The notes under the pieces: generated by a model
Database searches by the model: none
The model's input: only the letters and a program-made list of their open reading frames with translations
What the model was told of the DNA's origin: nothing
Shown: one piece after another, positions 1 to 8,392 of the stretch
Layout: every line of letters begins with the position of its first letter
Numbering within the stretch: the first letter of the stretch is position 1
NCBI GenBank assembly: GCA_934438135.1
Contig: CAKSBP010000004.1
Span: forward strand, 1-64,000
Length of the DNA stretch: 64,000 nt
Source of the DNA: an uncultured Clostridium sp.
GTDB taxonomy: Bacteria; Bacillota; Clostridia; Lachnospirales; Lachnospiraceae
Direction of reading: 5' to 3'
Made by a program: the position numbers and the translations under genes

Positions 1-17
1 TTTGATGTCAATTTGTG

Positions 18-43
18 TCGGTTTCTGTATTATAACAGACCGA
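18..43. promoter_or_regulatory. imperfect inverted repeat upstream of first promoter
   Basis: TCGGT (18-22) and CTGT (25-28) are mirrored by ACAG (35-38) and ACCGA (39-43), with an AT-rich centre and a 2-base bulge on the left. It lies about 50 bases upstream of the predicted -35 box, so it could be an operator or the end of a structure from outside the window. No gene is visible in 1-160. Confidence 0.3.
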
Positions 44-91
44 ATGTTATTTGTCTAATATATTATAGCCGATCCAACATTAATTTCAGAC

Positions 92-120
92 TTGAAATTG
101 CAATTTTATAGCAGTAAAAT
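92..120 (+). promoter_or_regulatory. predicted sigma-A promoter of the first operon
   Basis: TTGAAA (92-97), a 17-base spacer and TAAAAT (115-120) form a near-consensus vegetative promoter. The predicted start near 127 leaves a leader of about 34 bases before the ATG at 161. No other convincing promoter or terminator was seen until 21067, so it may drive the whole 21-kb operon. Confidence 0.6.
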
Positions 121-160
121 AATAAATGTAGAAGAAAAAATGATGAAAGGAGGATGTCTT

Positions 161-247
161 ATGAGTACATATCAAGCACCAGAAATTACAGCAATCGCTA
201 ATGAAGATAAAGCAGATGCATTATCTCAATGTGGTTGTGCTTGTTAA
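161..247 (+). CDS. putative 28-residue RiPP precursor peptide, Cys-rich C-terminus
   Basis: This small ORF is preceded by AAAGGAGG (146-153), seven bases before the ATG. Its 28 residues split into an acidic, leader-like N-terminal part (MSTYQAPEITAIANEDKADA) and a short tail ending Cys-Gly-Cys-Ala-Cys. Immediately downstream come a PqqD-like/radical SAM/SPASM enzyme, a second radical SAM enzyme and two ABC exporters, which is the usual context of a radical-SAM-modified peptide. The likely role is substrate of those maturases, with Cys24, Cys26 and Cys28 as thioether or other crosslink sites; the chemistry cannot be read from sequence. No leader peptidase gene is present. Alternatives are a Cys-codon leader peptide for attenuation, because a stem-loop starts nine bases after the stop, or a small metal-binding peptide. 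I do not recognise a named family. Confidence 0.7.
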   Translation: MSTYQAPEITAIANEDKADALSQCGCAC

Positions 248-255
248 TTTATTAA

Positions 256-287
256 AAATGCCTTAAGTCCTTGGATTTGAGGCATTT
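256..287 (+). terminator. stem-loop between precursor and maturase genes (attenuator-like)
   Basis: Bases 256-269 pair with 274-287 (14 pairs including G-U, loop CTTG). No T run follows, so it is not a standard intrinsic terminator. Such stems between a precursor gene and its processing genes often reduce or process the downstream transcript so the peptide is made in excess. The position just after three Cys codons would also suit translation-coupled attenuation. Confidence 0.55.
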
Positions 288-320
288 AAAAATTAATCTA
301 AAACGTATATGGGGGATAAA

Positions 321-1616
321 ATGAGAAAGTTTGTCTTTACTAAAACGGATAATAAATTTTATGTATTTCCGGTAGGGAACCATGTAGGTAATTCAGTATT
401 TGAAGTAAACAAAATGGGATACGAAATTTTAAAAGCTATGGAAAATGGAAAAAGTGATAAAGAAATTGTAGAAGATTATGTACATAGATTTCCAGACATA
501 CCAACCGTACGAAATGATATATCAAATTATTGTAAAAGTATAAATAATCTAGTTGGAAAAATCTGTGAGAATAAAGGAAGTATAAATCATGCAGAAGTAA
601 ATATGAAAGTAGAAAACATTACATTTGAGATACAGAAATATTATATAGAGAATAATAAACCTTTTAAAGTATTTATGGAATTAACCTATAACTGTAATTT
701 GAAATGTCCACATTGCTATGTACAGGAAGACATTACTAGAGGGGCAAAGTTTATTGATAAGGAAAAGGTTTTTCGTTTAATAGATGAATTTGAAGAAGCT
801 GGAATTGTAGAACTTAATATAACTGGAGGAGAGGCATCGCTGCATCCGGACTTTGTTGAAATTATCCGTTATGCAACCTCTAAAAATCTTCTTGTAAATC
901 TGCTTACAAATGGTCAGAATATTTACAAAAAACATCTTGTGGATGAACTTTTAGATTGCCCACTAAAGGAATTAAGAATTTCTCTATATGGAAATGAAGA
1001 GTATCATGATAATTTTGTTGGTGTTGCTGGGGCATTTAAAAGAAGTACAGAAGTACTGAAAGAGTTAAGGAAAAAGAAGGGGATTGGAACAGGAACCTAT
1101 GTCATTACGAATGAGAATAAAAAATATTTTGATGATTTAAAAAAAGAATTATTCAAGTTTAATGTGCCGGTTATTTTCTCACCAGTGATTATGCCTACGA
1201 CACATGGGGATATGAAACCAACAGAATTGAGATTAAGCAGAATGGAATTGAAGGATGTTGTTGAAAAGCATGCGACAACACTACATGGTGCAACATGTAC
1301 AGCTGGTATTTCCAGGTTCAGAATTACACCAGAGGGAATCGTAAATCCTTGTGAGATGATGCGCCATATTCAGTTAGGAAATGTATATAAGACAAGCTTC
1401 AAGGAAGTTATGGAAGGAAAGAAGCGTACAGATTGGATAGAACAATTTAACAATCTAATAATGCGGCATTCATGCAATCAATGTAAATTACGACCAAAAT
1501 GTAATATGTGTCCAGGATTGTTTTATGCTGAACATAAGGATTTTAATAGACAAAGTTCTTTCTTATGTCTATATGCCAGTGTAAGGCAGGAAGTGAGTCA
1601 GGAATTAGAGCAATAA
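321..1616 (+). CDS. radical SAM/SPASM peptide maturase with PqqD-like N-terminal domain
   Basis: Residues about 5-80 resemble a PqqD/RRE precursor-binding fold. The radical SAM core follows with Cys125-x3-Cys129-x2-Cys132 (CNLKCPHC) binding the catalytic [4Fe-4S] cluster, and a GGE motif. A C-terminal SPASM region with CNQCKLRPKCNMC-type cysteines should hold auxiliary clusters. SPASM enzymes of this layout, such as AlbA-like sactisynthases, crosslink ribosomal peptides through radical chemistry. The neighbouring 28-residue Cys peptide is the obvious substrate, bound through its leader. I place the start at ATG 321 because GGGGGA (311-316) spaces well for it; ATG 309 would add four residues but lacks a ribosome site. 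Bond type and regiochemistry are unknown. Confidence 0.85.
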   Translation: MRKFVFTKTDNKFYVFPVGNHVGNSVFEVNKMGYEILKAMENGKSDKEIVEDYVHRFPDIPTVRNDISNYCKSINNLVGKICENKGSINHAEVNMKVENITFEIQKYYIENNKPFKVFMELTYNCNLKCPHCYVQEDITRGAKFIDKEKVFRLIDEFEEAGIVELNITGGEASLHPDFVEIIRYATSKNLLVNLLTNGQNIYKKHLVDELLDCPLKELRISLYGNEEYHDNFVGVAGAFKRSTEVLKELRKKKGIGTGTYVITNENKKYFDDLKKELFKFNVPVIFSPVIMPTTHGDMKPTELRLSRMELKDVVEKHATTLHGATCTAGISRFRITPEGIVNPCEMMRHIQLGNVYKTSFKEVMEGKKRTDWIEQFNNLIMRHSCNQCKLRPKCNMCPGLFYAEHKDFNRQSSFLCLYASVRQEVSQELEQ

Positions 1617-1636
1617 GAGAATGGAGGCAGATTTAA

Positions 1637-2305
1637 ATGTTGGAAATTCAAGGTATCAATAAGAGCTTCGGAACAAAAGATAATAAAACAAATGTATTAT
1701 CAAATGTAAATTTTACAGTTGATAAAGGTGAATTTGTTGTAATACATGGAGAGAGTGGTTCGGGGAAAAGTACATTGCTGAATATTATGGCAGGATTTGA
1801 AAAGCCAGATAAAGGTGAAGTTTTAATTAATGGTACTGATATTACAAAGCTGAATGAATCAAAGAAAGCTGTCTTTAGAAGAAAGCATGTAGGATTTGTA
1901 TTCCAGCAGTATCATTTAATACCTGAGTTATCTGCATTAGAAAATGTAATGTTTCCATTAATTCTGGATAAGGTATCTGCCAGAGAAGCGAAAAAGAAAG
2001 CAGCAGAAATATTATCTTATGTGGGAATTGACAAGAATATAAACAATTTACCTTCCCAATTTAGTGGTGGACAAAATCAAAGAATTGCTATTGCAAGGGC
2101 AATGATTGCAAAACCAGAAATTCTATTTGCGGATGAACCAACTGGAAATTTGGATAGTGTAAATAGTGAGAAAATTTTAAGCTTGTTAAAAAAGGTAAAT
2201 AGGGAGTTAGGAACTGTGATTTTAATGGTGACTCATTCAGTTAGGGAAAGAGAAGTTGCAGATCGATTAATCGAAATAAGAGATGGTGTCGTGCAGCAAA
2301 ATTAG
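1637..2305 (+). CDS. ABC transporter ATPase, MacB/LolD-like
   Basis: A 222-residue nucleotide-binding subunit. It has Walker A GESGSGKS (38-45), a Q-loop in FQQYHL (about 89-94), signature FSGGQ (142-146), Walker B ILFADEP (162-168) and a C-terminal VTHS switch histidine. The length and the phrase DEPTGNLDS are typical of the MacB/LolD/BceA group, which energise FtsX-type permeases rather than ABC-2 permeases. GGAGG lies nine bases upstream of the ATG. It sits 20 bases after the maturase and 23 before a large FtsX-type permease, so the two form one transporter, most simply for exporting or giving immunity to the modified peptide. Confidence 0.9.
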   Translation: MLEIQGINKSFGTKDNKTNVLSNVNFTVDKGEFVVIHGESGSGKSTLLNIMAGFEKPDKGEVLINGTDITKLNESKKAVFRRKHVGFVFQQYHLIPELSALENVMFPLILDKVSAREAKKKAAEILSYVGIDKNINNLPSQFSGGQNQRIAIARAMIAKPEILFADEPTGNLDSVNSEKILSLLKKVNRELGTVILMVTHSVREREVADRLIEIRDGVVQQN

Positions 2306-2328
2306 AATTAAGTAAGGGATGAGTGGCA

Positions 2329-4770
2329 ATGAATTTAGTTTGGAAAACATTAAAAAAGGAAAAGTTGAAATCATTTTTAGTTATTTTCTCAGTAGTGATA
2401 TCTATTGCATTACTGGTTGCAACCATGATTTCAATTACTTCAATAAAACAACAGTATCGTAGTTTAGGAGATGAGCAAAGCTCATCTGCTGATTTGATTT
2501 TAACGAGTACATATGACGAACAAATTAATAAGGGGCAATTGAGCCTCCCAGCTACAGTTAATGAGGTGGAAGATATAATTCCTTTTTACAGCCATGACAG
2601 TTATTATATGGCGAAGAACAATTCTTTTATGACAGTATCGTTCATTGGTGCGGACTTTGAAAAAGAAGCAGAGTATAAAGGCTATTCTTTAGTGAAAGGA
2701 AGTAATCCAAAAAATGCAGAGGAATGTGTGATTACAGATACTCTTTCTGAGCAGTTGAAACTTACTATTGGACAGAAGATTACAATCACAACGAATTCAG
2801 AACAGGCAGATTACAAGATTACAGGCATTTGCACAAGTGAAGGAATCGCTTCTGAAAATATTGGAAGATGTATATTGACTAATATTGCGGATTATTCTGG
2901 TTATGGAGCGTTACAGTATAAATTAATATGTAATGATGGTGCAGATGTTCAAACTATAAAAGAAAACCTGGAAACTGGATTTGGAGGAAGATACAGAATA
3001 GATTATCCGGAAGGAAAAACGGAAGAATATATCAATGGTATGGCCTCTATGTTTAATGGCTTAATGGGGTTTGGATTTTTAGCATTGCTTCTTAGTATTT
3101 TCTTTGTACGAGTAGTAATACGTGATTACATAATGAATTTACGTCACAACATAGCAGTTATTAAAGTAATAGGTGGTACAAAAGCCTACATTATGCGTTT
3201 TGTTCTAAAACTAGTATCAGTAATAGCAGTATTGGGAATTGCAATAGGATGTGCGGCAGGTGCCTTTTTATCAAGTGGTCTGCTTTCTTTGTTAAGTAAA
3301 ATGCTTGATTCAGGAACACAGGAATTACATGTATCTTATAATATACCTTTAATTGCAGGAGTGATTATATTTGCATTTATTGCAATGATTTTCAGTGCTT
3401 TGCCATTGGCTGCACAAAGTGCAAAAGATACTATTTTATCAGGTTTTACATATCTAGTTCAAACTAAAAAAGATAAACGAAAAAATATAATTATATACGG
3501 TATTGTTATTATAATTTCATTATGTGGAACATTTGGGGTAGATAACGATAGTATAAGCATGATTTGTCTGCTTATTTTAGTGCTTTCTCTTATCATTGCA
3601 CTGAGCTATTTCATTTTTCATATTTGTATTACACCACTGTATAAAATGCTTGTGAATATAACACCATTAAATGCATTTTTAATGAAAAAGAATCTATACA
3701 AGGAAAGAAGAAAGACTATTAGTATGATTATTCTATTTGCAATGATAATTGCATTTTCAACAGGAATCCAGTTTACAATAAGTGAAATTGCTGCATCTAT
3801 ACAAAATGTTGCTGAAAATTTATATTACGGGGATGCAGCAGTAGAAAGTGACATGGGAATTTCTGATGAATTTATAAATAATCTGAACAGTAAAGATTAT
3901 GTTAGAGAGTCAAAAGCAGTTTATACGAAATACATTGATATAGATGATATTAATGTAAAAGTAAAGGGTGTAGATACAGAAAGCGGCGAGGGTTGTTACG
4001 CTCTGGAGAAAGATGAATTAAGTGAGCTAGAGAAAAATGATGCGGTTGCATTTTCAACAGGTCTTTTAAAGAAGCTGGATATGAAAATAGGCGATAGTAT
4101 TGATATTGTTGATTACAATGGAAATACAAGAAAGTTTAAAATTGCAGCTGATATTAAAACACTTGAACATGATGGAAATTCTATGCTGATATCCAATAAG
4201 GGATTTCAAGAACTTTATCAGGATTATACGATCAATACTGTTATTATTTATGGAAATGGAGAATCCAATACTGAGCTTGTAAATGACTTAAAGGAAGATA
4301 TCAATGATCCAACAGTTGTGGTAAAAAGTATTATAGAAAGCAGAGAAGATTATTTGTCATCTAACTCCAGTATTACTTATTTATTCTATTTGTTTATTAT
4401 TATTTTAGTATTTTCAGGAATGCTAATTATGATAAATACTGTGACAATAATTTTAAAATCCAATGCATATTCTCAATTATTAGCAAAAATGATTGGAGTA
4501 TCTAAGAGACAAATTATTCTTCCAAATATAATTTCAGGTGCACTCTTTGGATTCTTATCTGGAGTTATCGGGGTCATCTGTGGAATACTTATAAATTATA
4601 TTTTTACAAATATGATGAATGAGACGCAGATTTATAATTTGACAATTAATATAAAACCAGCACCATTAATCGGTTTTCTGGCTGTTTCCATTATAATTAC
4701 AATGATATCTTCTTTGGCAGCTGTGTTACTGAATTATAACAGTTCTTTTAAGGAAGTAGATAGGATTTAA
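2329..4770 (+). CDS. FtsX-type ABC permease (MacB/BceB-like)
   Basis: About 813 residues with a first membrane segment near residues 15-35, then a roughly 200-residue extracellular MacB-type domain, a central cluster of about six membrane segments (about 240-485), a second extracellular region and three last segments near the C-terminus. Two FtsX blocks in one chain fit a BceB/MacB-like permease. It pairs with the ATPase 23 bases upstream. Such pairs expel peptides or free antibiotic targets from the membrane; substrate is inferred from the adjacent peptide genes. A GTG at 2323 could start translation, but AAGGGATGAG spaces better for ATG 2329. No peptidase domain is fused, so leader cleavage is not explained by this transporter. 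Confidence 0.85.
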   Translation: MNLVWKTLKKEKLKSFLVIFSVVISIALLVATMISITSIKQQYRSLGDEQSSSADLILTSTYDEQINKGQLSLPATVNEVEDIIPFYSHDSYYMAKNNSFMTVSFIGADFEKEAEYKGYSLVKGSNPKNAEECVITDTLSEQLKLTIGQKITITTNSEQADYKITGICTSEGIASENIGRCILTNIADYSGYGALQYKLICNDGADVQTIKENLETGFGGRYRIDYPEGKTEEYINGMASMFNGLMGFGFLALLLSIFFVRVVIRDYIMNLRHNIAVIKVIGGTKAYIMRFVLKLVSVIAVLGIAIGCAAGAFLSSGLLSLLSKMLDSGTQELHVSYNIPLIAGVIIFAFIAMIFSALPLAAQSAKDTILSGFTYLVQTKKDKRKNIIIYGIVIIISLCGTFGVDNDSISMICLLILVLSLIIALSYFIFHICITPLYKMLVNITPLNAFLMKKNLYKERRKTISMIILFAMIIAFSTGIQFTISEIAASIQNVAENLYYGDAAVESDMGISDEFINNLNSKDYVRESKAVYTKYIDIDDINVKVKGVDTESGEGCYALEKDELSELEKNDAVAFSTGLLKKLDMKIGDSIDIVDYNGNTRKFKIAADIKTLEHDGNSMLISNKGFQELYQDYTINTVIIYGNGESNTELVNDLKEDINDPTVVVKSIIESREDYLSSNSSITYLFYLFIIILVFSGMLIMINTVTIILKSNAYSQLLAKMIGVSKRQIILPNIISGALFGFLSGVIGVICGILINYIFTNMMNETQIYNLTINIKPAPLIGFLAVSIIITMISSLAAVLLNYNSSFKEVDRI

Positions 4771-4799
4771 GAATAAATAAAGAAAAAGAGGTGAGCAGC

Positions 4800-6086
4800 T
4801 TGGAAGAAATACAAAATAATATCTGTTTCGAATATGAGGGAAAGCATATAAATGTGCCAATTAATGCACCTTGGAATCTATACTATGGTGAGGTAAAAGA
4901 AGCAGATTCTTATGAAAAGGATATTATTCGAGAAGACTCAGCACCATTTTTTATTCTCCATCTTACGGAAAGATGTAATTTGTGTTGTAAGTACTGTTTT
5001 GAGGGAGATAAAGGAATACATGATATGCCCGAATATGTGATAGAGAACTTTATCAGCTATATAAAACGGCAGAAGTATAAAACGTTTCGAGTACGTTTTT
5101 TTGGAGGCGAGCCAACATTAAAGATTAATATGATAGAAGAAATTCTTTTAAAACTAGGGGCGAATTTTCCAAAAGAAGAAGGATATGACGTAGCCTATAA
5201 TTTATTTACCAATGCAGTTTTAGTGAATGATAAGCTGATTCAGTTGATTAAAAAGTTCCATATTGGATGTTTCGTTAGTATGGATGGATGTAAGGCATTG
5301 CATGATGAAAACAGGGTATTTCAAGATGGTTCAGGAAGCTATGACACTGTATTAAAGAATGCACAAAGAATTCGAAAAGAGGCAGGAGTACAGCTTATTA
5401 TTCGCTGTGTTTTTGATATAGGTGTGAAAAATATTTCCCTGATAGAAATGATTGATGACTGTTATAACAAAGAGTTTGATATGGTTTCCATTGAAATTCC
5501 ATGGGTCAGCAATAAATCAGAGCATGTATTGAGTAAAGAAAAGGTGCAGATTATGAATGCATATATTCATGAGTATGCTGTTGAATGTGTAAAGCGAATG
5601 AAACAAAATGATTTTTCTTTGTTAACTTTATATGAAATATTTAAGCACTTATCTAAAGTATTATTTAATATTCCCATTTTATATCCCGACTCATGTTCTG
5701 TGGGAAAAACAGCAATGGCTATAAGTACGGATGGAAGTATTTATCCATGTCATTCCTTTGTCAACAATCCGGAATTTAAATTAGGCAATTTGCTTGAAGG
5801 AATAACAAATCCGAAATTAAAACGGAAGTTTGAAGATTTAAATTGTGAAACAATTAATACTTGTAAAACTTGTGCAATTCGATACTATTGTACGAAGCGC
5901 TGTGCTGCTGACTCCTATTGGTACACCAATGATATCTATAAGGTAAATCCTTATAGATGTGACATTGAGCAGGAATTTTTTAAGGCTGCCATGTATATTT
6001 ATGGGGAAATTAAAGATGATCCAGAGATTGTTATAAAGTTACGTTTGTTAATATGGAGATTCAAGGAAATGGATAATATAAAATAA
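4800..6086 (+). CDS. second radical SAM/SPASM peptide maturase
   Basis: About 428 residues. The radical SAM motif CNLCCKYC lies near residues 59-66, with a GGEPT motif about 40 residues later. The C-terminal SPASM part has CSVG, a YPCH step and a Cx2Cx5Cx3C cluster (CKTCAIRYYCTKRC) with a last Cys in YRC, the arrangement seen in sulfatase maturases and many RiPP enzymes. Unlike the first enzyme it has no evident PqqD-like domain, so it may use that partner or act on an already modified peptide. GTG 4791 and TTG 4800 are both possible starts; AGAGGTG just before favours TTG 4800. It lies between the two ABC systems in the same run of genes. Confidence 0.82.
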   Translation: MEEIQNNICFEYEGKHINVPINAPWNLYYGEVKEADSYEKDIIREDSAPFFILHLTERCNLCCKYCFEGDKGIHDMPEYVIENFISYIKRQKYKTFRVRFFGGEPTLKINMIEEILLKLGANFPKEEGYDVAYNLFTNAVLVNDKLIQLIKKFHIGCFVSMDGCKALHDENRVFQDGSGSYDTVLKNAQRIRKEAGVQLIIRCVFDIGVKNISLIEMIDDCYNKEFDMVSIEIPWVSNKSEHVLSKEKVQIMNAYIHEYAVECVKRMKQNDFSLLTLYEIFKHLSKVLFNIPILYPDSCSVGKTAMAISTDGSIYPCHSFVNNPEFKLGNLLEGITNPKLKRKFEDLNCETINTCKTCAIRYYCTKRCAADSYWYTNDIYKVNPYRCDIEQEFFKAAMYIYGEIKDDPEIVIKLRLLIWRFKEMDNIK

Positions 6087-6126
6087 TGAAAGGAGTATGC
6101 GGGGAGCTTTAGACCGTAGGTGTAAG

Positions 6127-6864
6127 ATGATAAAAGCAAATAACATATGCAAATCTTTTCGGAAAGATAGCAACGTGCTTTCGAATATAAGTCTGGAAAT
6201 AGATGATGATAAAATTGTTGGTATTATTGGTGAGAATGGTGCAGGCAAAACTACATTAGTAAAGATTATAACTGGCTTAGTGATTCCAAGTTCTGGTGAA
6301 ATTTACTACGATGATTTAAGACTCACTTCAAAGAGTGTAAAAAAAATCAATCTTGAAACAGCTGTTGTGTTAGATGGTGGACGTTCCTTACAATGGAGGC
6401 TTACAGTAGAAGATAATTTTAAATATTTTGCTACATTAAAAGATATATCAAAAAAGGTAATTCGAGAAAATATTGAAAAATATGCAGCATACTTTGAAAT
6501 TGAAAATTTGTTGTCTCAAATGGTAAATAATTTGTCGCTTGGACAGAAGCAAATCATTGCAATTGTCTGTTCCTTGATTTGTGGGGCAAAATATTTATTT
6601 TTAGATGAACCAACTAATGGACTAGATTTAGAGACCAAATGCAGACTTATTGAAGTGCTGAGAAAAGTACATAAAGAAGAAAAGTATTCTGTAGTTATTA
6701 CATCACATGATTTGGAATTTCTTTTAAATGTTTCTGATTTATGTATTGTACTGGATAATGGAAAAATTTTAAAAAAAGTTGATCTTTTATCAGAACATTT
6801 TGAAAGCAGTTATGCCTATTATAAAAAGTCTTTTTTTACACTTGGTGGAGGAAATACGTTATGA
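6127..6864 (+). CDS. ABC-2 type transporter ATPase
   Basis: The chain starts MIKANNICKSF and carries Walker A GENGAGKT, signature LSLGQKQ, Walker B YLFLDEP and the TSHD switch histidine, the full set of an active ABC ATPase of the CcmA/DrrA-like type. An upstream ATG at 6097 is only one base from its AAAGGAG and adds ten residues not typical of the family, so I prefer ATG 6127. The stop overlaps the next permease start by four bases (ATGA), implying translational coupling and a two-part exporter. It could export the peptide, the polyketide product or both. Confidence 0.85.
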   Translation: MIKANNICKSFRKDSNVLSNISLEIDDDKIVGIIGENGAGKTTLVKIITGLVIPSSGEIYYDDLRLTSKSVKKINLETAVVLDGGRSLQWRLTVEDNFKYFATLKDISKKVIRENIEKYAAYFEIENLLSQMVNNLSLGQKQIIAIVCSLICGAKYLFLDEPTNGLDLETKCRLIEVLRKVHKEEKYSVVITSHDLEFLLNVSDLCIVLDNGKILKKVDLLSEHFESSYAYYKKSFFTLGGGNTL

Positions 6865-7646
6865 TAAAGCGTTATTTTAGGGTAATAAAGGCAGAAGTAA
6901 TCATGAACCTCAAGGATACGTTTTCCTATCGAGTAGGGATAGTTAGTGATATTATAGTTATGATTATTTTGTATTTTGCCTGTCTATTTATGAATGGTTA
7001 TCAGAGCATAGGAGAATATTATAGTGTTGGTGAATCAGCGTCAAAATCAATGGTACTGCAGGGATATATATACTGGAGTTTTTCAGTTCTTATTTTGGGC
7101 AGCATGAGTAATACAATTCGAATGGATGCCATAAAAGGGACGCTAGAGCAAAAAGCAATGTCTGTTGTACCGCTGCAGTTTTTATTATTAGGAGATTTCC
7201 TATCTAGTTTACTTGTAAATGTTATTATTGTAATATCAGTTTGCATTATTTCAAATTTATTTTTAGGAACAACGATTTTTATGAATTTAATGACAATCGT
7301 TACACTTGTTCTGACACTTGTAGGAATGTATGGAATGTCTCTGATTTTTGGAGGAATTGCACTAGTATCGAAGCGGATTAATAATCTTGTTTATATCATA
7401 CAGTTAATTCTTCTAATAGCATCCAATGCGGTATATCAAGTTGATGGAATCAACTTGGCTAGGCAGGTTCTTCCTATTTCACTTGGAATTGATATTGGAA
7501 GAAAATATGTAGTAGGACAAAGTGTTTCGGTAATGCAGATTTTATTATTTGTTATTATTAATCTGATTTGGCTTGTGGTAGGTTCTGCAATTTTTGAATT
7601 CTTTTTAAAAAAGTCAAAAAAGAGGGGAATTCTATCACAATATTAA
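6861..7646 (+). CDS. ABC-2 type permease
   Basis: A 261-residue hydrophobic protein with about six membrane segments (for example near residues 25-45, 70-90, 112-135, 140-165, 172-190 and 225-250) and a basic Lys-rich C-terminal tail. This matches ABC-2 membrane subunits that pair with DrrA-like ATPases. It overlaps the ATPase gene by four bases. The second ABC pair in the first operon suggests that two export or immunity tasks are served here. Confidence 0.8.
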   Translation: MIKRYFRVIKAEVIMNLKDTFSYRVGIVSDIIVMIILYFACLFMNGYQSIGEYYSVGESASKSMVLQGYIYWSFSVLILGSMSNTIRMDAIKGTLEQKAMSVVPLQFLLLGDFLSSLLVNVIIVISVCIISNLFLGTTIFMNLMTIVTLVLTLVGMYGMSLIFGGIALVSKRINNLVYIIQLILLIASNAVYQVDGINLARQVLPISLGIDIGRKYVVGQSVSVMQILLFVIINLIWLVVGSAIFEFFLKKSKKRGILSQY

Positions 7647-7680
7647 AGTTAGGACCAGGAAGAAAGAGAGGGAAAATGTT

Positions 7681-8391
7681 ATGAATTTATTTTGTATTCC
7701 ATATGCAGGAGGGAATGAAGACATTTTTTCGAACTGGAATATAGGACCAGATATTACAATAAATCCAATTTTATTAAAGGGGAGAAAAGAAAGATTATTG
7801 GGTGAAAATTATCAATCAATGGAAGATGCAATAAATGATTGCTGTGAACAGATATTGCTTCGCCATAATTTTAATACCTCTTATTGTATATTTGGTCATA
7901 GTATGGGAGCGGTTATTGCATACGAAGTATATTATATGCTTCATAAAATGGGAGCTCCTTTACCAAATAAAATTATCTTTTCTTCCTGCAATTTACCTGG
8001 AATAAAGTTTACAGGAAAAAAGTTCTCGAAACTAGAAGATGAAGAATTAGTAAATGCAATTGCTTCTTTAGGAGGAGTTGATGAAAGATTATTACAGCAT
8101 AGAGAAATCTTATATTTTTATTTAAATATTTTCCGAAATGATATGAAACTACTTGAAGAATATAAACCATGTATTTATAAGGAACCAATTTTATCGGATA
8201 TATCGGTATTTTATTCAAAGGAAGATATTTTACTCGATCAGAAATCAATTGAGCGATGGGAAAAAATTACTTCAAGGAAATGTACATTTCATGAATTTCA
8301 AGGGGGGCATTTTTTTATCAATTGTAATAAGAAGCAGTTGTTAAATGAACTAAGAATAGAATTATCAGGAAGTTTGGAGAGGAATACATAG
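7681..8391 (+). CDS. type II (external) thioesterase
   Basis: An alpha/beta hydrolase of 236 residues with the starting motif FCIPYAGG, nucleophile Ser74 in GHSMG, Asp182 in the SKED region and His210 in GGHF, matching the catalytic triad of type II thioesterases such as SrfAD or GrsT. These editing enzymes remove stalled or wrong acyl groups from carrier proteins of NRPS and PKS lines. It is the first gene of the assembly-line block, 34 bases after the ABC-2 permease and one base before the acyl-AMP ligase gene, so it is probably co-translated with the loading enzyme. It is not a chain-terminating thioesterase fused to a module. Confidence 0.88.
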   Translation: MNLFCIPYAGGNEDIFSNWNIGPDITINPILLKGRKERLLGENYQSMEDAINDCCEQILLRHNFNTSYCIFGHSMGAVIAYEVYYMLHKMGAPLPNKIIFSSCNLPGIKFTGKKFSKLEDEELVNAIASLGGVDERLLQHREILYFYLNIFRNDMKLLEEYKPCIYKEPILSDISVFYSKEDILLDQKSIERWEKITSRKCTFHEFQGGHFFINCNKKQLLNELRIELSGSLERNT

Positions 8392-8392
8392 A

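Noticed and set aside
161..247. metallothionein-like or copper-binding peptide reading
   Set aside because: Possible for a CxCxC tail, but the adjacent PqqD-like/radical SAM genes make a modified-peptide precursor more likely; not fully excluded.
6097..6126. ATG 6097 as start of the ABC-2 ATPase
   Set aside because: AAAGGAG is only one base away, too close for use, and the extra ten residues precede the normal family start.
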